Shown piece after piece: positions 54,600 to 64,000 of a stretch of 64,000 nucleotides of DNA. Source of the stretch: Hyphomicrobiales bacterium (GTDB lineage: Bacteria; Pseudomonadota; Alphaproteobacteria; Rhizobiales; Rhizobiaceae); assembly GCA_900473185.1 (NCBI GenBank), contig UCKU01000001.1, positions 1 through 64,000 of the forward strand, in the 5' to 3' direction. The notes beneath the pieces are model-generated. The model worked only from the letters and a program-made list of their open reading frames with translations, ran no database searches and was not told where the DNA came from. Made by a program: the position numbers and the translations under genes. Position 1 is the stretch's first letter, and the number at the start of each line of letters is the position of its first letter.

Positions 54600-57371
54600 T
54601 CAGAGCGTGCGCGTGATGTGCTCGACGCGGAAACACTCGATGACGTCGCCGACACGCATGTCTTCGTAGTTCTCGAACGCCATACCGCACTCCTGGCCCA
54701 TCGGCACTTCGGAGACTTCGTCCTTGAAGCGCTTGAGGGTCTTGAGCTTGCCTTCGTGCACGACGACGTTGTCGCGGATGAGGCGGACACCCGCGCCACG
54801 CTCGACCTTGCCTTCGACGACGCGGCAACCCGCGACCTTGCCGACCTTGGTGATGTTGAACACCTCGAGGATCTCGGCATTGCCGATGAAGGTCTCGCGA
54901 CGTTCCGGCGAAAGAAGACCCGACATCGCTGCCTTCACGTCATCCACGAGGTCGTAGATGATGTTGTAGTAGCGAATCTCGATCCCCTCACGTTCGGCGA
55001 ACTGGCGTGCCTGCGCATTCGCACGCACGTTGAAGCCGATGATGGCAGCGTTCGATGCTTCCGCGAGCGAGATGTCGGACTCGGTGATGCCGCCTGCGCC
55101 CGAATGAACGATGCGGGCACGAACCTCGTCGGTGCCGAGCTTGTCCAATGCGCCGGCAATCGCTTCGATCGAGCCCTGCACGTCGCCCTTGATGACCAGC
55201 GGGAATTCCTTCACGCCTGTGGACTGGAGCTGCGTCATCATCTGTTCCAGCGAACCGCGCTGTCCCGACAGGCGGGCAGCCGCCTTGTCGCGGGCGAGAC
55301 GCTGACGATATTCCGAGATTTCGCGAGCACGGCTTTCGTTCTCGACGACGGCAAACTTGTCGCCTGCCTGCGGCGTGCCGGAAAGACCGAGAACCTCGAC
55401 CGGGGTCGCCGGACTGGCTTCCTTCACATGGTCGCCCTTATCGGTGACCAGGGCGCGCACGCGGCCCCACACGTCGCCGGCCACGATGATCTGACCCGGA
55501 CGCAGCGTGCCCTTCTGGACAAGCACTGTCGCAACCGCACCACGACCGCGGTCGAGCTGGGCTTCGATGACAGTACCTTCAGCCGTCCTGTTCGGATTGG
55601 CCTTGAGGTCGAGAATTTCGGCCTGCAGCAGGATCGCCTCGAGCAGCTTGTCGAGGTTCTTGCCGGTCTTGGCCGAAACTTCGACGTCGAGCACTTCACC
55701 GCCCATGGATTCCACGAAGACTTCGTGCTGCAGAAGCTGATTGCGAACCTTCTGCGGATCAGCCTCGTGCTTGTCGACCTTGTTGATCGCCACGATGATC
55801 GGAACACCGGCCGCCTTGGCGTGGTTGATGGATTCGATCGTCTGCGGCATCACGCTATCGTCAGCCGCAACCACCAGGATCGCGATATCGGTAGCCTGCG
55901 CACCGCGGGCACGCATTGCCGTAAAGGCTGCGTGGCCGGGAGTATCGATGAAGGTGATCTTCTGGCCGTTCTGTTCCACCTGATAGGCGCCGATATGCTG
56001 CGTGATGCCACCGGCTTCGCCGGAGACCACGTTAGCATGGCGGATAGCGTCGAGCAGCGAGGTCTTGCCGTGGTCGACGTGGCCCATGATGGTGACGACA
56101 GGCGGGCGCGAAACCAGTTCGCCCTGCTCGTCGGACACATTGAAGATGCCGAGTTCGACGTCGGATTCGGATACGCGCCTGACCGTATGGCCGAATTCAC
56201 CGGCAATGAGTTCAGCAAGGTCGGCGTCGATGACGTCGCCCGGCTTCATCATCTGGCCTTCCTTCATCAGGTACTTGATGACGTCAACGGCACGTTCAGA
56301 CATGCGCTGCGACAGTTCCTGGATCGTGATGGTTTCGGGCAGTACGACCTCGCGGGTGATCTTCTCGCGCGTCTCCTGCATCTGGCTGCGGCGGAATTTT
56401 TCCTGCCGGCGGCGCATGGCCGAAAGCGAACGCCCGCGTGCATTGCCGTCGTCATCGACGTTTGCGGTGGTAACGGTCAGCTTGCCGCGGCGGCGGTCTT
56501 CCTCGCTCTTCGGGCGGGTTGTCACCGGCTTTGCCGGCTCCGGACGAACCGGGCGGCCACGGACCGGACCACCGCGCGAAGCACCGCGGTCTTCCTCTTC
56601 GCCTTCATTACGGCGACCACGCACACCTGCCGGTGCGCCTGGCGCAGGCCGGGCGGTTGAGGGCGACGGAGCGGTTTCCGGACGGCGAGCGGCCGGTGCG
56701 GATGCCGGTGCCGGCTGCTGCGGACGCGGCGTTTCAGCACGTGCTTCCGCTACAGGAGCAGCAGGCGCCGATGCTTCGGCCACCGCTGCTGCCGCAGCCT
56801 CGGCCTGGCGTGCAGCCTCTTCGGCAGCGCGCAGCTTGGCTTCTTCCGCTTCGGCAGCCTGACGCGCAGCCTCTTCGACGGCACGGCGCTTTTCTTCCTC
56901 GGCACGACGGACGGCGTCCTGCGCGTCGCGGGCCTGCGCGTCGGCAAGCGCGCGGCGACGGGCATCCATTTCCTCAGGCGAAAGGTGGTTCAGCACCACG
57001 GGACGTGGACGATCCTGCTGACGCTGCGGCTGGTAGGATTGCTGCGGACGCTGGTTTGTCTGCTGCGGGCGCTGGTTGTTCTGGCCGCCAGGCTGTTGAA
57101 TGCGCGGGGCGGGAGCCGACTGCTGCGGACGAGCCTGCACAGGCGCCGGCGCCGGTTCAGGCGCGCGCACCGGAGCTACGGGAGCAGGTGTCATCGGCTT
57201 TTCGTCTTCAGGGCGCATCGGGCGCCGCTTGCGGGTCTCGACGACGACCGCCTTGGTGCGACCGCGACCCATATCCTGGCGAACGGTACCCTGGCTCATT
57301 CCTGATGGTTTCAGGGTGAGGGTTTTCTTCCCCGTTGCGCTGATTGTCTTGTCGTCGTTGCTGTCGGTCAT
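54600..57371 (-). CDS. infB: Translation initiation factor IF-2
   Basis: 923 residues from ATG 57371. The N-terminal 340 residues are an extended low-complexity region rich in Ala, Pro, Gln, Arg and Glu, as in other alphaproteobacteria. The IF2_N domain lies at about 344-395. G motifs: GHVDHGKT (430-437), DTPGH (476-480) and NKVD. C-terminal beta-barrels and the IF2 fMet-tRNA domain complete it. The ATG directly follows a hairpin whose loop exposes AAGGAA. Confidence 0.97.
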   Translation of the reverse strand: MTDSNDDKTISATGKKTLTLKPSGMSQGTVRQDMGRGRTKAVVVETRKRRPMRPEDEKPMTPAPVAPVRAPEPAPAPVQARPQQSAPAPRIQQPGGQNNQRPQQTNQRPQQSYQPQRQQDRPRPVVLNHLSPEEMDARRRALADAQARDAQDAVRRAEEEKRRAVEEAARQAAEAEEAKLRAAEEAARQAEAAAAAVAEASAPAAPVAEARAETPRPQQPAPASAPAARRPETAPSPSTARPAPGAPAGVRGRRNEGEEEDRGASRGGPVRGRPVRPEPAKPVTTRPKSEEDRRRGKLTVTTANVDDDGNARGRSLSAMRRRQEKFRRSQMQETREKITREVVLPETITIQELSQRMSERAVDVIKYLMKEGQMMKPGDVIDADLAELIAGEFGHTVRRVSESDVELGIFNVSDEQGELVSRPPVVTIMGHVDHGKTSLLDAIRHANVVSGEAGGITQHIGAYQVEQNGQKITFIDTPGHAAFTAMRARGAQATDIAILVVAADDSVMPQTIESINHAKAAGVPIIVAINKVDKHEADPQKVRNQLLQHEVFVESMGGEVLDVEVSAKTGKNLDKLLEAILLQAEILDLKANPNRTAEGTVIEAQLDRGRGAVATVLVQKGTLRPGQIIVAGDVWGRVRALVTDKGDHVKEASPATPVEVLGLSGTPQAGDKFAVVENESRAREISEYRQRLARDKAAARLSGQRGSLEQMMTQLQSTGVKEFPLVIKGDVQGSIEAIAGALDKLGTDEVRARIVHSGAGGITESDISLAEASNAAIIGFNVRANAQARQFAEREGIEIRYYNIIYDLVDDVKAAMSGLLSPERRETFIGNAEILEVFNITKVGKVAGCRVVEGKVERGAGVRLIRDNVVVHEGKLKTLKRFKDEVSEVPMGQECGMAFENYEDMRVGDVIECFRVEHITRTL

Positions 57372-57400
57372 TCGTTCCCGTTCCTTCGGACAGGGAACGA
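57372..57400 (-). promoter_or_regulatory. Hairpin enclosing the infB ribosome binding site
   Basis: On the minus strand, TCGTTCCC and GGGAACGA form an 8-bp stem ending directly at the infB ATG. The 13-nt loop contains AAGGAA, the only Shine-Dalgarno candidate. The stem could modulate initiation on infB mRNA. The structure is read from sequence; function is inferred. Confidence 0.45.
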
Positions 57401-57473
57401 TGAAGCCATCAGACCCTGTCAATCACATACAATCGATCAATGATATTGCTGCCGGCTTCCGCCGGTGACCGCA

Positions 57474-58160
57474 TCATTGTTTTTGCTGGCCAGCGCCGCC
57501 CGGTGCCCGGGACTGACCGCCGTTACGGTACTGTTCGAGCATCTTTGCGCGCTTCACTACACCTTCACCCGCCTGCCCTGCAAGCACTGCGGCATGGATA
57601 AAAGCATTCTGGCCCATCACCCCTTCCATTTCGCTCTCAGAGAAGAGACGGAAGGAAGGTATTTCTTCCTCGGTTTCCATTCCGAGGTGCCAGGCCTTGC
57701 GAGCCTGGTCTATTTTTCTCATGCCATCGGCGGCGGCATCCGTCGAATGGAACACTGCAATCGCAGCCCCGCTGCGGATTGCGGCATCCACCTTGGCCGA
57801 GCCGGTGACGAGCTGGCCCGCCTTGCGTGCCATGTTCATCATCTGCAGAAGCTGCTGCAGAAACAGCCGCTCCACGCGCTCGCCGAGGTCGTCGGCTGCC
57901 TTCACATCGGCCCTGAGCGCGCGGGCGAAGAGCTTCTTCGCCACCGCCCTCTCGACCAGCGACCGGTCGATCTTCACCCAGCAGCCGCGTCCCGGCAGCT
58001 CGCGCTTCAGATCCGGCACCACCGTCCCGTCAGGGGCGGCCACGAAGCGGATCAGCTCATCCGGCGATCCGCTTTCGCGTGTTGCGATGCACATGCGGCC
58101 GTTCACGTCGTAACCTGCAAGATCATCGTCCTCAGGAGATGTGTCCGGCGTCAGTGTCAT
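57474..58160 (-). CDS. YlxR/DUF448 RNA-binding protein with L7Ae-like domain
   Basis: 228 residues. The N-terminal YlxR domain (about 20-95) has RMCIATRESGSPDELIRFV and PGRGCWVKIDRSLVERAV. The C-terminal L7Ae/L30e-like domain (about 105-200) contains MARKAGQLVTGSAKVDAAIRSG. This fusion is standard in alphaproteobacteria between nusA and infB. Its start overlaps the nusA stop (TAATG), coupling translation. Probably an RNA or nucleoid-associated factor. Confidence 0.92.
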   Translation of the reverse strand: MTLTPDTSPEDDDLAGYDVNGRMCIATRESGSPDELIRFVAAPDGTVVPDLKRELPGRGCWVKIDRSLVERAVAKKLFARALRADVKAADDLGERVERLFLQQLLQMMNMARKAGQLVTGSAKVDAAIRSGAAIAVFHSTDAAADGMRKIDQARKAWHLGMETEEEIPSFRLFSESEMEGVMGQNAFIHAAVLAGQAGEGVVKRAKMLEQYRNGGQSRAPGGAGQQKQ

Positions 58161-59764
58161 TATGCGTCCTGCTCGGTCGCATCGGCTTCGACAGCCTCAG
58201 CGTCCTTCGCAAGGTCTTCCTCAGTAATCCAGCCGGCGAGCAGGCGGGCCTGCACAACCATCTGTTCGGCTTCGACGCGCGAAATGTCAAACTTCGAGAA
58301 CAGGCCCTCGAACTTCTTCGTTTCGCCATTCTTGCGTTCGGTCCAGCCAACGAGATCGTCGGCTGCGCAGCCTGCGAAGTCCTCGATCGTCTTGATACCG
58401 TCTTCGCCGAGCGCGACCATCATCTGGGCGGTTATGCCGTCGATCTGGCGCAGCTCGTCGGCAACGCCGAGAGCCTTGCGCTTCTCGTCCATTTCCGCCT
58501 CGAGCTTCTCGAGGAATTCACGGGCGCGGGTCTGGATTTCCTGCGCGGTGTCTTCGTCGAAACCGTCGATCGACGAGATTTCGTCGAGATCGACATAAGC
58601 CAGCTCCTCGACAGCGGCGAATCCTTCCGAAGCCAGAACCTGGCCGACCATCTCGTCGACGTCGAGCGCGTCCATGAAGAGGTTGGTGCGCTCGTTGAAT
58701 TCCTTCTGACGGCGCTCGGACTCTTCGGCTTCCGTCATGATGTCGATGTCCCAGCCCGTCAGCTGCGACGCGAGACGGACGTTCTGACCGCGACGGCCGA
58801 TGGCGAGCGAAAGCTGCTCGTCCGGAACGACCACTTCGATGCGTTCCGCATCTTCGTCGAGAACGACCTTTGCGACTTCGGCCGGCTGCAGGGCATTGAC
58901 GACGAAGGTCGCCGGGTCCTGCGACCAGGGAATGATGTCGATCTTCTCGCCCTGAAGCTCGCCGACGACGGCCTGGACGCGCGAACCGCGCATACCGACG
59001 CAGGCGCCGACCGGATCGATCGAGCTATCGTTCGAGATCACGGCGATCTTGGCGCGCGAACCCGGGTCGCGGGCAACCGACTTCACCTGGATGATGCCGT
59101 CGTAAATTTCCGGCACTTCCATGGTGAAGAGCTTCACCATGAACTGCGGATGCGTGCGCGACAGGAAGATCTGCGGGCCGCGCTGCTCCCGACGGACATC
59201 ATATACGTATGCACGGACGCGATCGCCATAGCGAACATTCTCGCGCGGGATCATTTCGTCGCGGCGGATGATGCCTTCACCGCGGCCGAGGTCGACGATG
59301 ACGTTGCCATATTCGACGCGCTTGACCGTTCCGTTGACGATTTCGCCGACGCGATCCTTGAATTCGTCGAACTGGCGGTCACGCTCGGCTTCGCGCACCT
59401 TCTGCACGATAACCTGCTTGGCCGACTGTGCGGCGATGCGGCCGAAATCCATCGGCGGCAGCGGATCGGCGATGAAGTCGCCGATGGCGGCGTCCGGGTT
59501 GCGGTCGCGGGCCAGTTCCAGCGGGATCTGCGTGGAATAGTCCTCGGCCTTCTCGACGACTTCGAGCAGGCGCTGCAGACGGATTTCGCCGGTCTTCGGG
59601 TTGATGTCGGCGCGGATATTGGATTCGGTGCCGTAACGGGAACGCGCCGCCTTCTGGATGGCATCGGCCATCGCGGCAAGCACGATCTCGCGGTCGATGA
59701 CCTTTTCGCGCGCCACTGCATCTGCGATCTGCAGAAGTTCGAGCCGGTTTGCACTGACTGCCAT
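58160..59764 (-). CDS. nusA: Transcription termination/antitermination factor NusA
   Basis: 534 residues. N-terminal RNAP-binding domain (about 1-130), S1 domain (EIVNGTVKRVEYGNVIVDLG and on), two KH domains (PVGACVGMRGSRVQAVVGEL and LAIGRRGQNVRLASQLTGW), then acidic C-terminal repeats with helix-hairpin-helix-like FAAVEELAYVDLDEI. It modulates pausing and termination. 60 nt after rimP. Confidence 0.97.
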   Translation of the reverse strand: MAVSANRLELLQIADAVAREKVIDREIVLAAMADAIQKAARSRYGTESNIRADINPKTGEIRLQRLLEVVEKAEDYSTQIPLELARDRNPDAAIGDFIADPLPPMDFGRIAAQSAKQVIVQKVREAERDRQFDEFKDRVGEIVNGTVKRVEYGNVIVDLGRGEGIIRRDEMIPRENVRYGDRVRAYVYDVRREQRGPQIFLSRTHPQFMVKLFTMEVPEIYDGIIQVKSVARDPGSRAKIAVISNDSSIDPVGACVGMRGSRVQAVVGELQGEKIDIIPWSQDPATFVVNALQPAEVAKVVLDEDAERIEVVVPDEQLSLAIGRRGQNVRLASQLTGWDIDIMTEAEESERRQKEFNERTNLFMDALDVDEMVGQVLASEGFAAVEELAYVDLDEISSIDGFDEDTAQEIQTRAREFLEKLEAEMDEKRKALGVADELRQIDGITAQMMVALGEDGIKTIEDFAGCAADDLVGWTERKNGETKKFEGLFSKFDISRVEAEQMVVQARLLAGWITEEDLAKDAEAVEADATEQDA

Positions 59765-59824
59765 TGTTCTGTCTCTCCGTCCTTGACTACCCGGGTTCCC
59801 GTCCCTGGAGCTTACGTTGATCGG

Positions 59825-60430
59825 TTATTCTTCGTCGTCCGCTTCGTTCTGGTTCGCAGCCTGCGCCTTTGCCAGCTTGTCGGCGCGCAGTGCATCGCGG
59901 ATCAGATCGTCGGTCAGAATGAGTTTGGCATCGCTGAGCGCCGTGAAGGGAATGACGACCTTCTGCTCCTCGCCATAGGCAACCTGATCGCGTTCGATCG
60001 TGAACCCGTCGGCGTCCGCTTCGACGATCTTGCCGCGGAAGCGTTTGCGATTGCCGATCATGATCGACGTTTCGCACTTTACGAGATGGCCCTGCCAGCG
60101 AGTGAAATCGGATTTCCGCACCATAGGGCGGTCGATACCCGGCGAAGACACCTCGAGATGATACTCTTTATCGATCGGATCTTCCACATCGAGCACCGGA
60201 GAAATCGCCATGGAGACTTGCTCGCAGTCTTCGACGCTCATCGTGCCATCGTTCTTCTCGGCCATGACCTGCATCGTCATGCCATTCTGGTTGAGCATAC
60301 GAACGCGAATGAGGCGGAAGCCGATGTCGACAAGCACGGGTTCGATAATGTCGGCAAGACGCTGGTCAAGCCCGGTCTCGGTGATCAGCCGCGGCTCATG
60401 TTGATTGTCTGCGTTTGTCAGATCCGACAA
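59825..60430 (-). CDS. rimP: Ribosome maturation factor RimP
   Basis: 201 residues. [15 protein letters not shown] and [20 protein letters not shown] are the RimP signatures; the acidic C-terminal tail (NQNEADDEE) is a common alphaproteobacterial extension. Assists 30S assembly. First gene of the rimP-nusA-ylxR-infB-rbfA-truB operon, divergent from the MFS gene across 245 nt. Confidence 0.95.
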   Translation of the reverse strand: MSDLTNADNQHEPRLITETGLDQRLADIIEPVLVDIGFRLIRVRMLNQNGMTMQVMAEKNDGTMSVEDCEQVSMAISPVLDVEDPIDKEYHLEVSSPGIDRPMVRKSDFTRWQGHLVKCETSIMIGNRKRFRGKIVEADADGFTIERDQVAYGEEQKVVIPFTALSDAKLILTDDLIRDALRADKLAKAQAANQNEADDEE

Positions 60431-60675
60431 GCGGTGCGCTCCCTGCGATTTCTGGCATTCGGGGTGATCGCGCTAATAAAAAAGAGCGGGTCCTTGCGGC
60501 CCACTCTTCATCGAACGATCAAGAATTTGAGTGCCATATAGTCCCGTTTTTTAGAAATTGCAAGGTCGGCGCCGATTCCGCCTCTTCCACCCCTGCAAGT
60601 GCAAGCTAACCTATGGCGGGCACTTATCTTCCGCATATATTGCTATTGAGGCACAACGATAAAAGCGGGGGAAAC

Positions 60676-62307
60676 GTGGCCCATACGTCTTCGACATTTG
60701 CGCCTTTACGGCATGAGACCTACCGCACCATCTGGTTTGCAAGCCTCGCCTCGAACTTCGGCGGCCTGATTCAGGCCGTCGGTGCCGCCTGGATGATGAC
60801 GCTCATCACCTCGTCCGAGGACATGGTTGCGCTGGTCCAGACCTCGACGGCGCTGCCGATCATGCTGTTCTCGCTGATCTCGGGCGCTCTCGCCGACAAT
60901 TATGATCGGCGCCGGATCATGCTGACGGCGCAATCCGCGATGCTCGTGGTTTCGATTGTGTTGACGGCCTGTGCCTTTCTCGGCTGGATTACACCCGGAC
61001 TGCTGCTCTTCTTCACGTTTCTCATTGGCTGCGGCACAGCGCTCAACAATCCTTCCTGGCAGGCCTCGGTTGGCGACATGGTGCCGCGCGCCGATTTGCC
61101 GGGCGCGGTTACGCTGAACAGTATGGGTTTCAACATTACCCGCAGTGTCGGTCCGGCGATCGGTGGCGCCATCGTGGCGGCCGCCGGTGCCGCGGCGGCC
61201 TTTGCAGTGAACGCGCTGAGCTACGTTGCGCTCCTCTACGTGCTGTTCCGCTGGCGGCCGAGCACGCCTGCCTCGACACTGCCGCGCGAAACACTCGGCA
61301 GCGCCATTTTTGCCGGCCTGCGTTATGTCTCCATGTCGCCCAACCTCGAAAAGATCCTCCTCAGAGGGCTGATATTCGGTATCGGCGCGAGTTCTATCCA
61401 GGCGCTGTTGCCGGTCGTTGCGCTCGATCTCGTCTCAGGCGGGCCGCTGACCTATGGTTTCATGCTCGGCGCCTTCGGCATCGGCGCGATCGGTGGTGCC
61501 ATCCTGAGCACCAGGCTGCGCGAGATCCTCTCCAGCGAGACGATCATCCGCTTGGCCTTTTCAGGCTTTGCACTCAGCGCCGTGATTGCAGCTCTCAGCC
61601 CAAGTGCCGTGCTCACCTCGGCCGGGCTGCTCGTAGCCGGTGCCTGCTGGGTTTCGGCACTTTCGCTCTTCAATATCATCGTCCAGCTTTCGACGCCGCG
61701 CTGGGTGGTCGGCCGCGCTTTGTCGCTTTACCAGACCGTCACCTTCGGCGGCATTGCCGGCGGAAGCTGGCTCTGGGGTGTTGCTGCCGACCGGTACGGT
61801 CTTTCCAATGCACTGCTGATGTCGGCTGCGGTCCTGCTGCTTGGAGCCGTAATCGGCCTGCGCTTTTCCATGCCGGCTTTCGCCTCGCTCAATCTCGATC
61901 CGCTGAACCGCTTTATCGAGCCCGCACTCGGTCTCGATATCACGCCGCGCAGCGGCCCGATCGTCGTCCAGGTCACTTACCAGATTGCCGATGACGACTT
62001 GGCCGAATTCATGATGCTGATGGAAGAGCGCCGCCGCATCCGCATCCGTGATGGCGCCCGCAACTGGGCGCTTATGCGTGACCTTGAAAATCCCGGCTTC
62101 TGGACAGAAACCTATCATACGCCGACCTGGGTCGAATATATCAGGCACAATCAGCGCCGCACACAGGCCGATGCCGAAAATACTGACCGGCTTCGCGCCC
62201 TGCACCGCGGCGAGGGCCTGCCGAACGTTCATCGCATGATCGAACGACAGGCCATTCCGCCCGTCGATGACGTCTTCCACAAGGCACCGATCGATCTGCA
62301 TCATTGA
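60676..62307 (+). CDS. MFS transporter (MFS_3 type) with C-terminal cytoplasmic domain
   Basis: 543 residues from GTG 60676, preceded by GGGGGAAA; ATG 60613 is in frame but has no binding site. Residues about 20-410 contain 12 transmembrane helices in the MFS_3 pattern (PLRHETYRTIWFASLASNFG, NNPSWQASVGDMVPRADL, GPAIGGAIVAAAG). The last 120 residues form a soluble domain (VVQVTYQIADDDLAEFMMLM, RIRDGARNWALMRDLENPG, FWTETYHTPTWVEYIRH) resembling a dimeric alpha-beta barrel. Probable exporter; substrate unknown. Confidence 0.87.
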   Translation: MAHTSSTFAPLRHETYRTIWFASLASNFGGLIQAVGAAWMMTLITSSEDMVALVQTSTALPIMLFSLISGALADNYDRRRIMLTAQSAMLVVSIVLTACAFLGWITPGLLLFFTFLIGCGTALNNPSWQASVGDMVPRADLPGAVTLNSMGFNITRSVGPAIGGAIVAAAGAAAAFAVNALSYVALLYVLFRWRPSTPASTLPRETLGSAIFAGLRYVSMSPNLEKILLRGLIFGIGASSIQALLPVVALDLVSGGPLTYGFMLGAFGIGAIGGAILSTRLREILSSETIIRLAFSGFALSAVIAALSPSAVLTSAGLLVAGACWVSALSLFNIIVQLSTPRWVVGRALSLYQTVTFGGIAGGSWLWGVAADRYGLSNALLMSAAVLLLGAVIGLRFSMPAFASLNLDPLNRFIEPALGLDITPRSGPIVVQVTYQIADDDLAEFMMLMEERRRIRIRDGARNWALMRDLENPGFWTETYHTPTWVEYIRHNQRRTQADAENTDRLRALHRGEGLPNVHRMIERQAIPPVDDVFHKAPIDLHH

Positions 62308-62315
62308 GATCAGCC

Positions 62316-62771
62316 ATGCTCATTTTCCGAAACGCACGACAATCCGATCTCGCAGACATCATCCGGCTGCTCGGCGATGATGATCTCGGCAGCACGCGGG
62401 AGGTCGTCTCGGATCCCGTCGATATACGCTATCTCGCAGCCTTCGCCGCAATCGAGGCAGATCCCAACCAGTTGCTGGCTGTTGCAACCGACGAGACGGA
62501 CCGGGTCGTCGGTTGCTTGCAGCTGAGCTTTCTTCCCGGCCTTTCTCGAACGGGCATGTGGCGGGGCCAGATCGAAAGCGTGCGGATTGCGAAGGGCCAT
62601 CGCGGCTCCGGGTTCGGCTCGCAATTCATCGAATGGGCGATCGCCCGCTGCTCCGAACGCGGTTGCGGTCTCGTGCAGCTCACATCCGACAAGACGCGCG
62701 CGGATTCGATCCGGTTCTATGAAAAGCTCGGCTTTGTGACGAGCCATGAGGGGCTGAAGCGCAACCTGTAA
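62316..62771 (+). CDS. GNAT-family N-acetyltransferase
   Basis: 151 residues from ATG 62316. The acetyl-CoA motif VRIAKGHRGSGFGSQFIEWA (R/Q-x2-G-x-G/A variant) and the C-terminal FYEKLGFVTSHEGLK are clear. CLQLSFLPGLSRTGMWRGQIESV supports membership in small-molecule or antibiotic-type acetyltransferases. Substrate unknown. It follows the MFS gene by 8 nt and is probably in its operon. Confidence 0.88.
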   Translation: MLIFRNARQSDLADIIRLLGDDDLGSTREVVSDPVDIRYLAAFAAIEADPNQLLAVATDETDRVVGCLQLSFLPGLSRTGMWRGQIESVRIAKGHRGSGFGSQFIEWAIARCSERGCGLVQLTSDKTRADSIRFYEKLGFVTSHEGLKRNL

Positions 62772-62792
62772 AGCCCGCTTGGCGCGCGCCTC

Positions 62793-64000
62793 TCACTTGA
62801 GCTTGCCCTTCATCGATGCCTCGGGAAAGCAAGTCGGTTTCATGCCGTTCTTTTCCTGCCACTGGCCGATCGCGCGGCGTGTCTTGTAGCCGGGCAATCC
62901 ATCCGAACCACCGACATCGTAACCCTGCCGTTCCAGCGCGCGCTGCATGGCGGCGACATCCGAGCGCAGCATCTTGCCGACATCGCCCCATTGTCCCTGG
63001 AATGCGCCGGAACCGGAGGCGATACGGTCGGCAAGGTTGCCGATATAGAGGGCATAGAGGTCGGAGTTGTTGTATTCTTTGATGATATAGAAGTTCGGCG
63101 TGACGATGAATTCCGGCCCGTCACGCCCGGCCGGCACCAGCATCATGCCCTGCGCTTTTAACTCGCCGGATGGAAAACCCTTGCCGGAAATACGTTTGAT
63201 GCCGAGCGACGCCCAGTGGGAGAGCGGCTTGGCAAGATCAGGCCCTTCCTGCGCGCAGGAGACGGCGTCCGGGATCGTCACCTCGAAGCCCCAGTCGCGG
63301 TCGCGCTGCCAGCCCTTTTTCACGAGGAAATTGGCAATCGAAGCGAGCGTGTCGGGAACCGAGGTCCAGATATTGCGGTGTCCGTCGCCGTCGAAATCGA
63401 CGGCATATTTCAGGTAGCTCGTCGGCATGAACTGCGGCTGACCGAGCGCGCCTGCCGACGATCCCTTGAAATCGGCAGGTGTTACGTCGCCGCCGTCGAG
63501 AATATGCAGCGCAGCGATCAGCTCCATGCGGAACATCTCCTTGCGCGTCGACATGAAGGCTTTGGTCGCCAGAATCTCGACGGCGGAGTTCGGGATCTTC
63601 GCCGCGCCGAAACCCGTCTCGCGTCCCCAGATTGCCAGCACGATCGAGCCCGGCACGCCATAGGTCTTTTCAATGCGGCTGAGCGTCGAGGCATATTGCG
63701 AGGCAAAGCCGCGTCCGGTCATCGCTAGCCGCTTCAGTCGATCCTCGTTGAAATAGGGGCCTGGGGAGGAAAATTCGGCTTGGGTCTGTGCCTGCTCCTT
63801 CGGCGGCGGAAAGCCAGGAGGAGCAAGATCGGTCAGGGTCCAATCCAGTTCGACACTGGAAAAGGCGGCGCGGAAGGTCTTCTCTGAAATGCCGTTCTTT
63901 TTCGCATCCGGCCAGAGATCGGCCTGAACCCATTTTTCGAATTGGGCTTCGACATCGGCTTTCGAAGGTGCGGCGTAAGAGGGCAAGGGAAAAAGTGCGG
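62793..64000 (-). CDS. Lytic murein transglycosylase (MltB-like), 5-prime end beyond window
   Basis: The frame continues past the right edge: before residue PSYAAPSK the codons read ALFPL, part of a signal peptide, so the true start lies beyond 64000. Visible are about 400 residues. The catalytic Glu is in LAIWGRETGFGAAKIP. AGALGQPQFMPTSYLKYAVDFDGDGHRNIW is the typical MltB substrate-binding segment. A C-terminal peptidoglycan-binding domain (MQRALERQGYDVGGSDGLPG, then TRRAIGQWQ) ends the protein. It cleaves glycan strands in the periplasm. Confidence 0.92.
   Translation of the reverse strand, partial: ALFPLPSYAAPSKADVEAQFEKWVQADLWPDAKKNGISEKTFRAAFSSVELDWTLTDLAPPGFPPPKEQAQTQAEFSSPGPYFNEDRLKRLAMTGRGFASQYASTLSRIEKTYGVPGSIVLAIWGRETGFGAAKIPNSAVEILATKAFMSTRKEMFRMELIAALHILDGGDVTPADFKGSSAGALGQPQFMPTSYLKYAVDFDGDGHRNIWTSVPDTLASIANFLVKKGWQRDRDWGFEVTIPDAVSCAQEGPDLAKPLSHWASLGIKRISGKGFPSGELKAQGMMLVPAGRDGPEFIVTPNFYIIKEYNNSDLYALYIGNLADRIASGSGAFQGQWGDVGKMLRSDVAAMQRALERQGYDVGGSDGLPGYKTRRAIGQWQEKNGMKPTCFPEASMKGKLK

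Overview
The window looks like a chromosomal segment of a Rhizobiaceae bacterium, most likely the genus Rhizobium. The GC-rich codon use, an Irr-type Fur regulator beside fabA-fabB-fabI, a class II EPSP synthase that aligns from its first residue with the Agrobacterium CP4 enzyme, a TIGR02300 gene divergent from aroA-cmk-rpsA, and two copies of a RIME-like palindromic repeat all point there. Species cannot be fixed from the sequence alone.

Layout. (1) 1-3744, minus strand: three unusual genes for probable surface or secreted proteins, namely a glycine-rich partial one, a 685-aa protein with degenerate internal repeats, and a 334-aa Asp/Thr/Asn-rich low-complexity protein. (2) 3745-6098: an AT-rich spacer, a LuxR-type regulator with a degenerate receiver, and a small exported protein. 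(3) 6099-11498, plus: a polysaccharide operon (UDP-sugar decarboxylase/epimerase, galE, membrane GT2, DUF995 protein, GH26-like hydrolase). (4) 11560-16907: an orphan sugar-binding protein divergent from a lacI-DUF2264-hydroxyacid dehydrogenase operon. (5) 16914-27862: a TetR-type regulator flanked by a four-gene sugar-oxidation operon (two Gfo/Idh/MocA dehydrogenases, DUF993, TIM-barrel isomerase) and a complete CUT1 ABC transporter operon carrying a third Gfo/Idh/MocA gene. (6) 27931-31257: a choline-kinase-like gene and a dimethylglycine/sarcosine dehydrogenase-like gene. (7) 31341-34210: uxaC-uxuB for hexuronate catabolism. (8) 34381-48129: housekeeping genes (slyX, RNase D-like, aroA-cmk-rpsA, tRNA-Ala, irr, fabA-fabB-fabI). 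(9) 48176-60430: rsmC and the translation/RNA operon rimP-nusA-ylxR-infB-rbfA-truB-[alpha/beta hydrolase]-rpsO-pnp. (10) 60676-64000: an MFS transporter, a GNAT acetyltransferase and a partial lytic transglycosylase.

Most interesting is region 5 with its links to regions 4 and 7. A palindrome of the form GTAACY-N4-RGTTAY lies at the promoters of both operons flanking the TetR gene. At both, a TTGACA box sits exactly 24 nt upstream of the palindrome. A variant palindrome lies upstream of uxaC. Together with a paralogous orphan binding protein and a DUF2264 putative hydrolase, this suggests one undescribed system that imports a sugar or uronide conjugate, oxidises it through Gfo/Idh/MocA enzymes and feeds the hexuronate pathway. 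The substrate is unknown and the pathway is inference.
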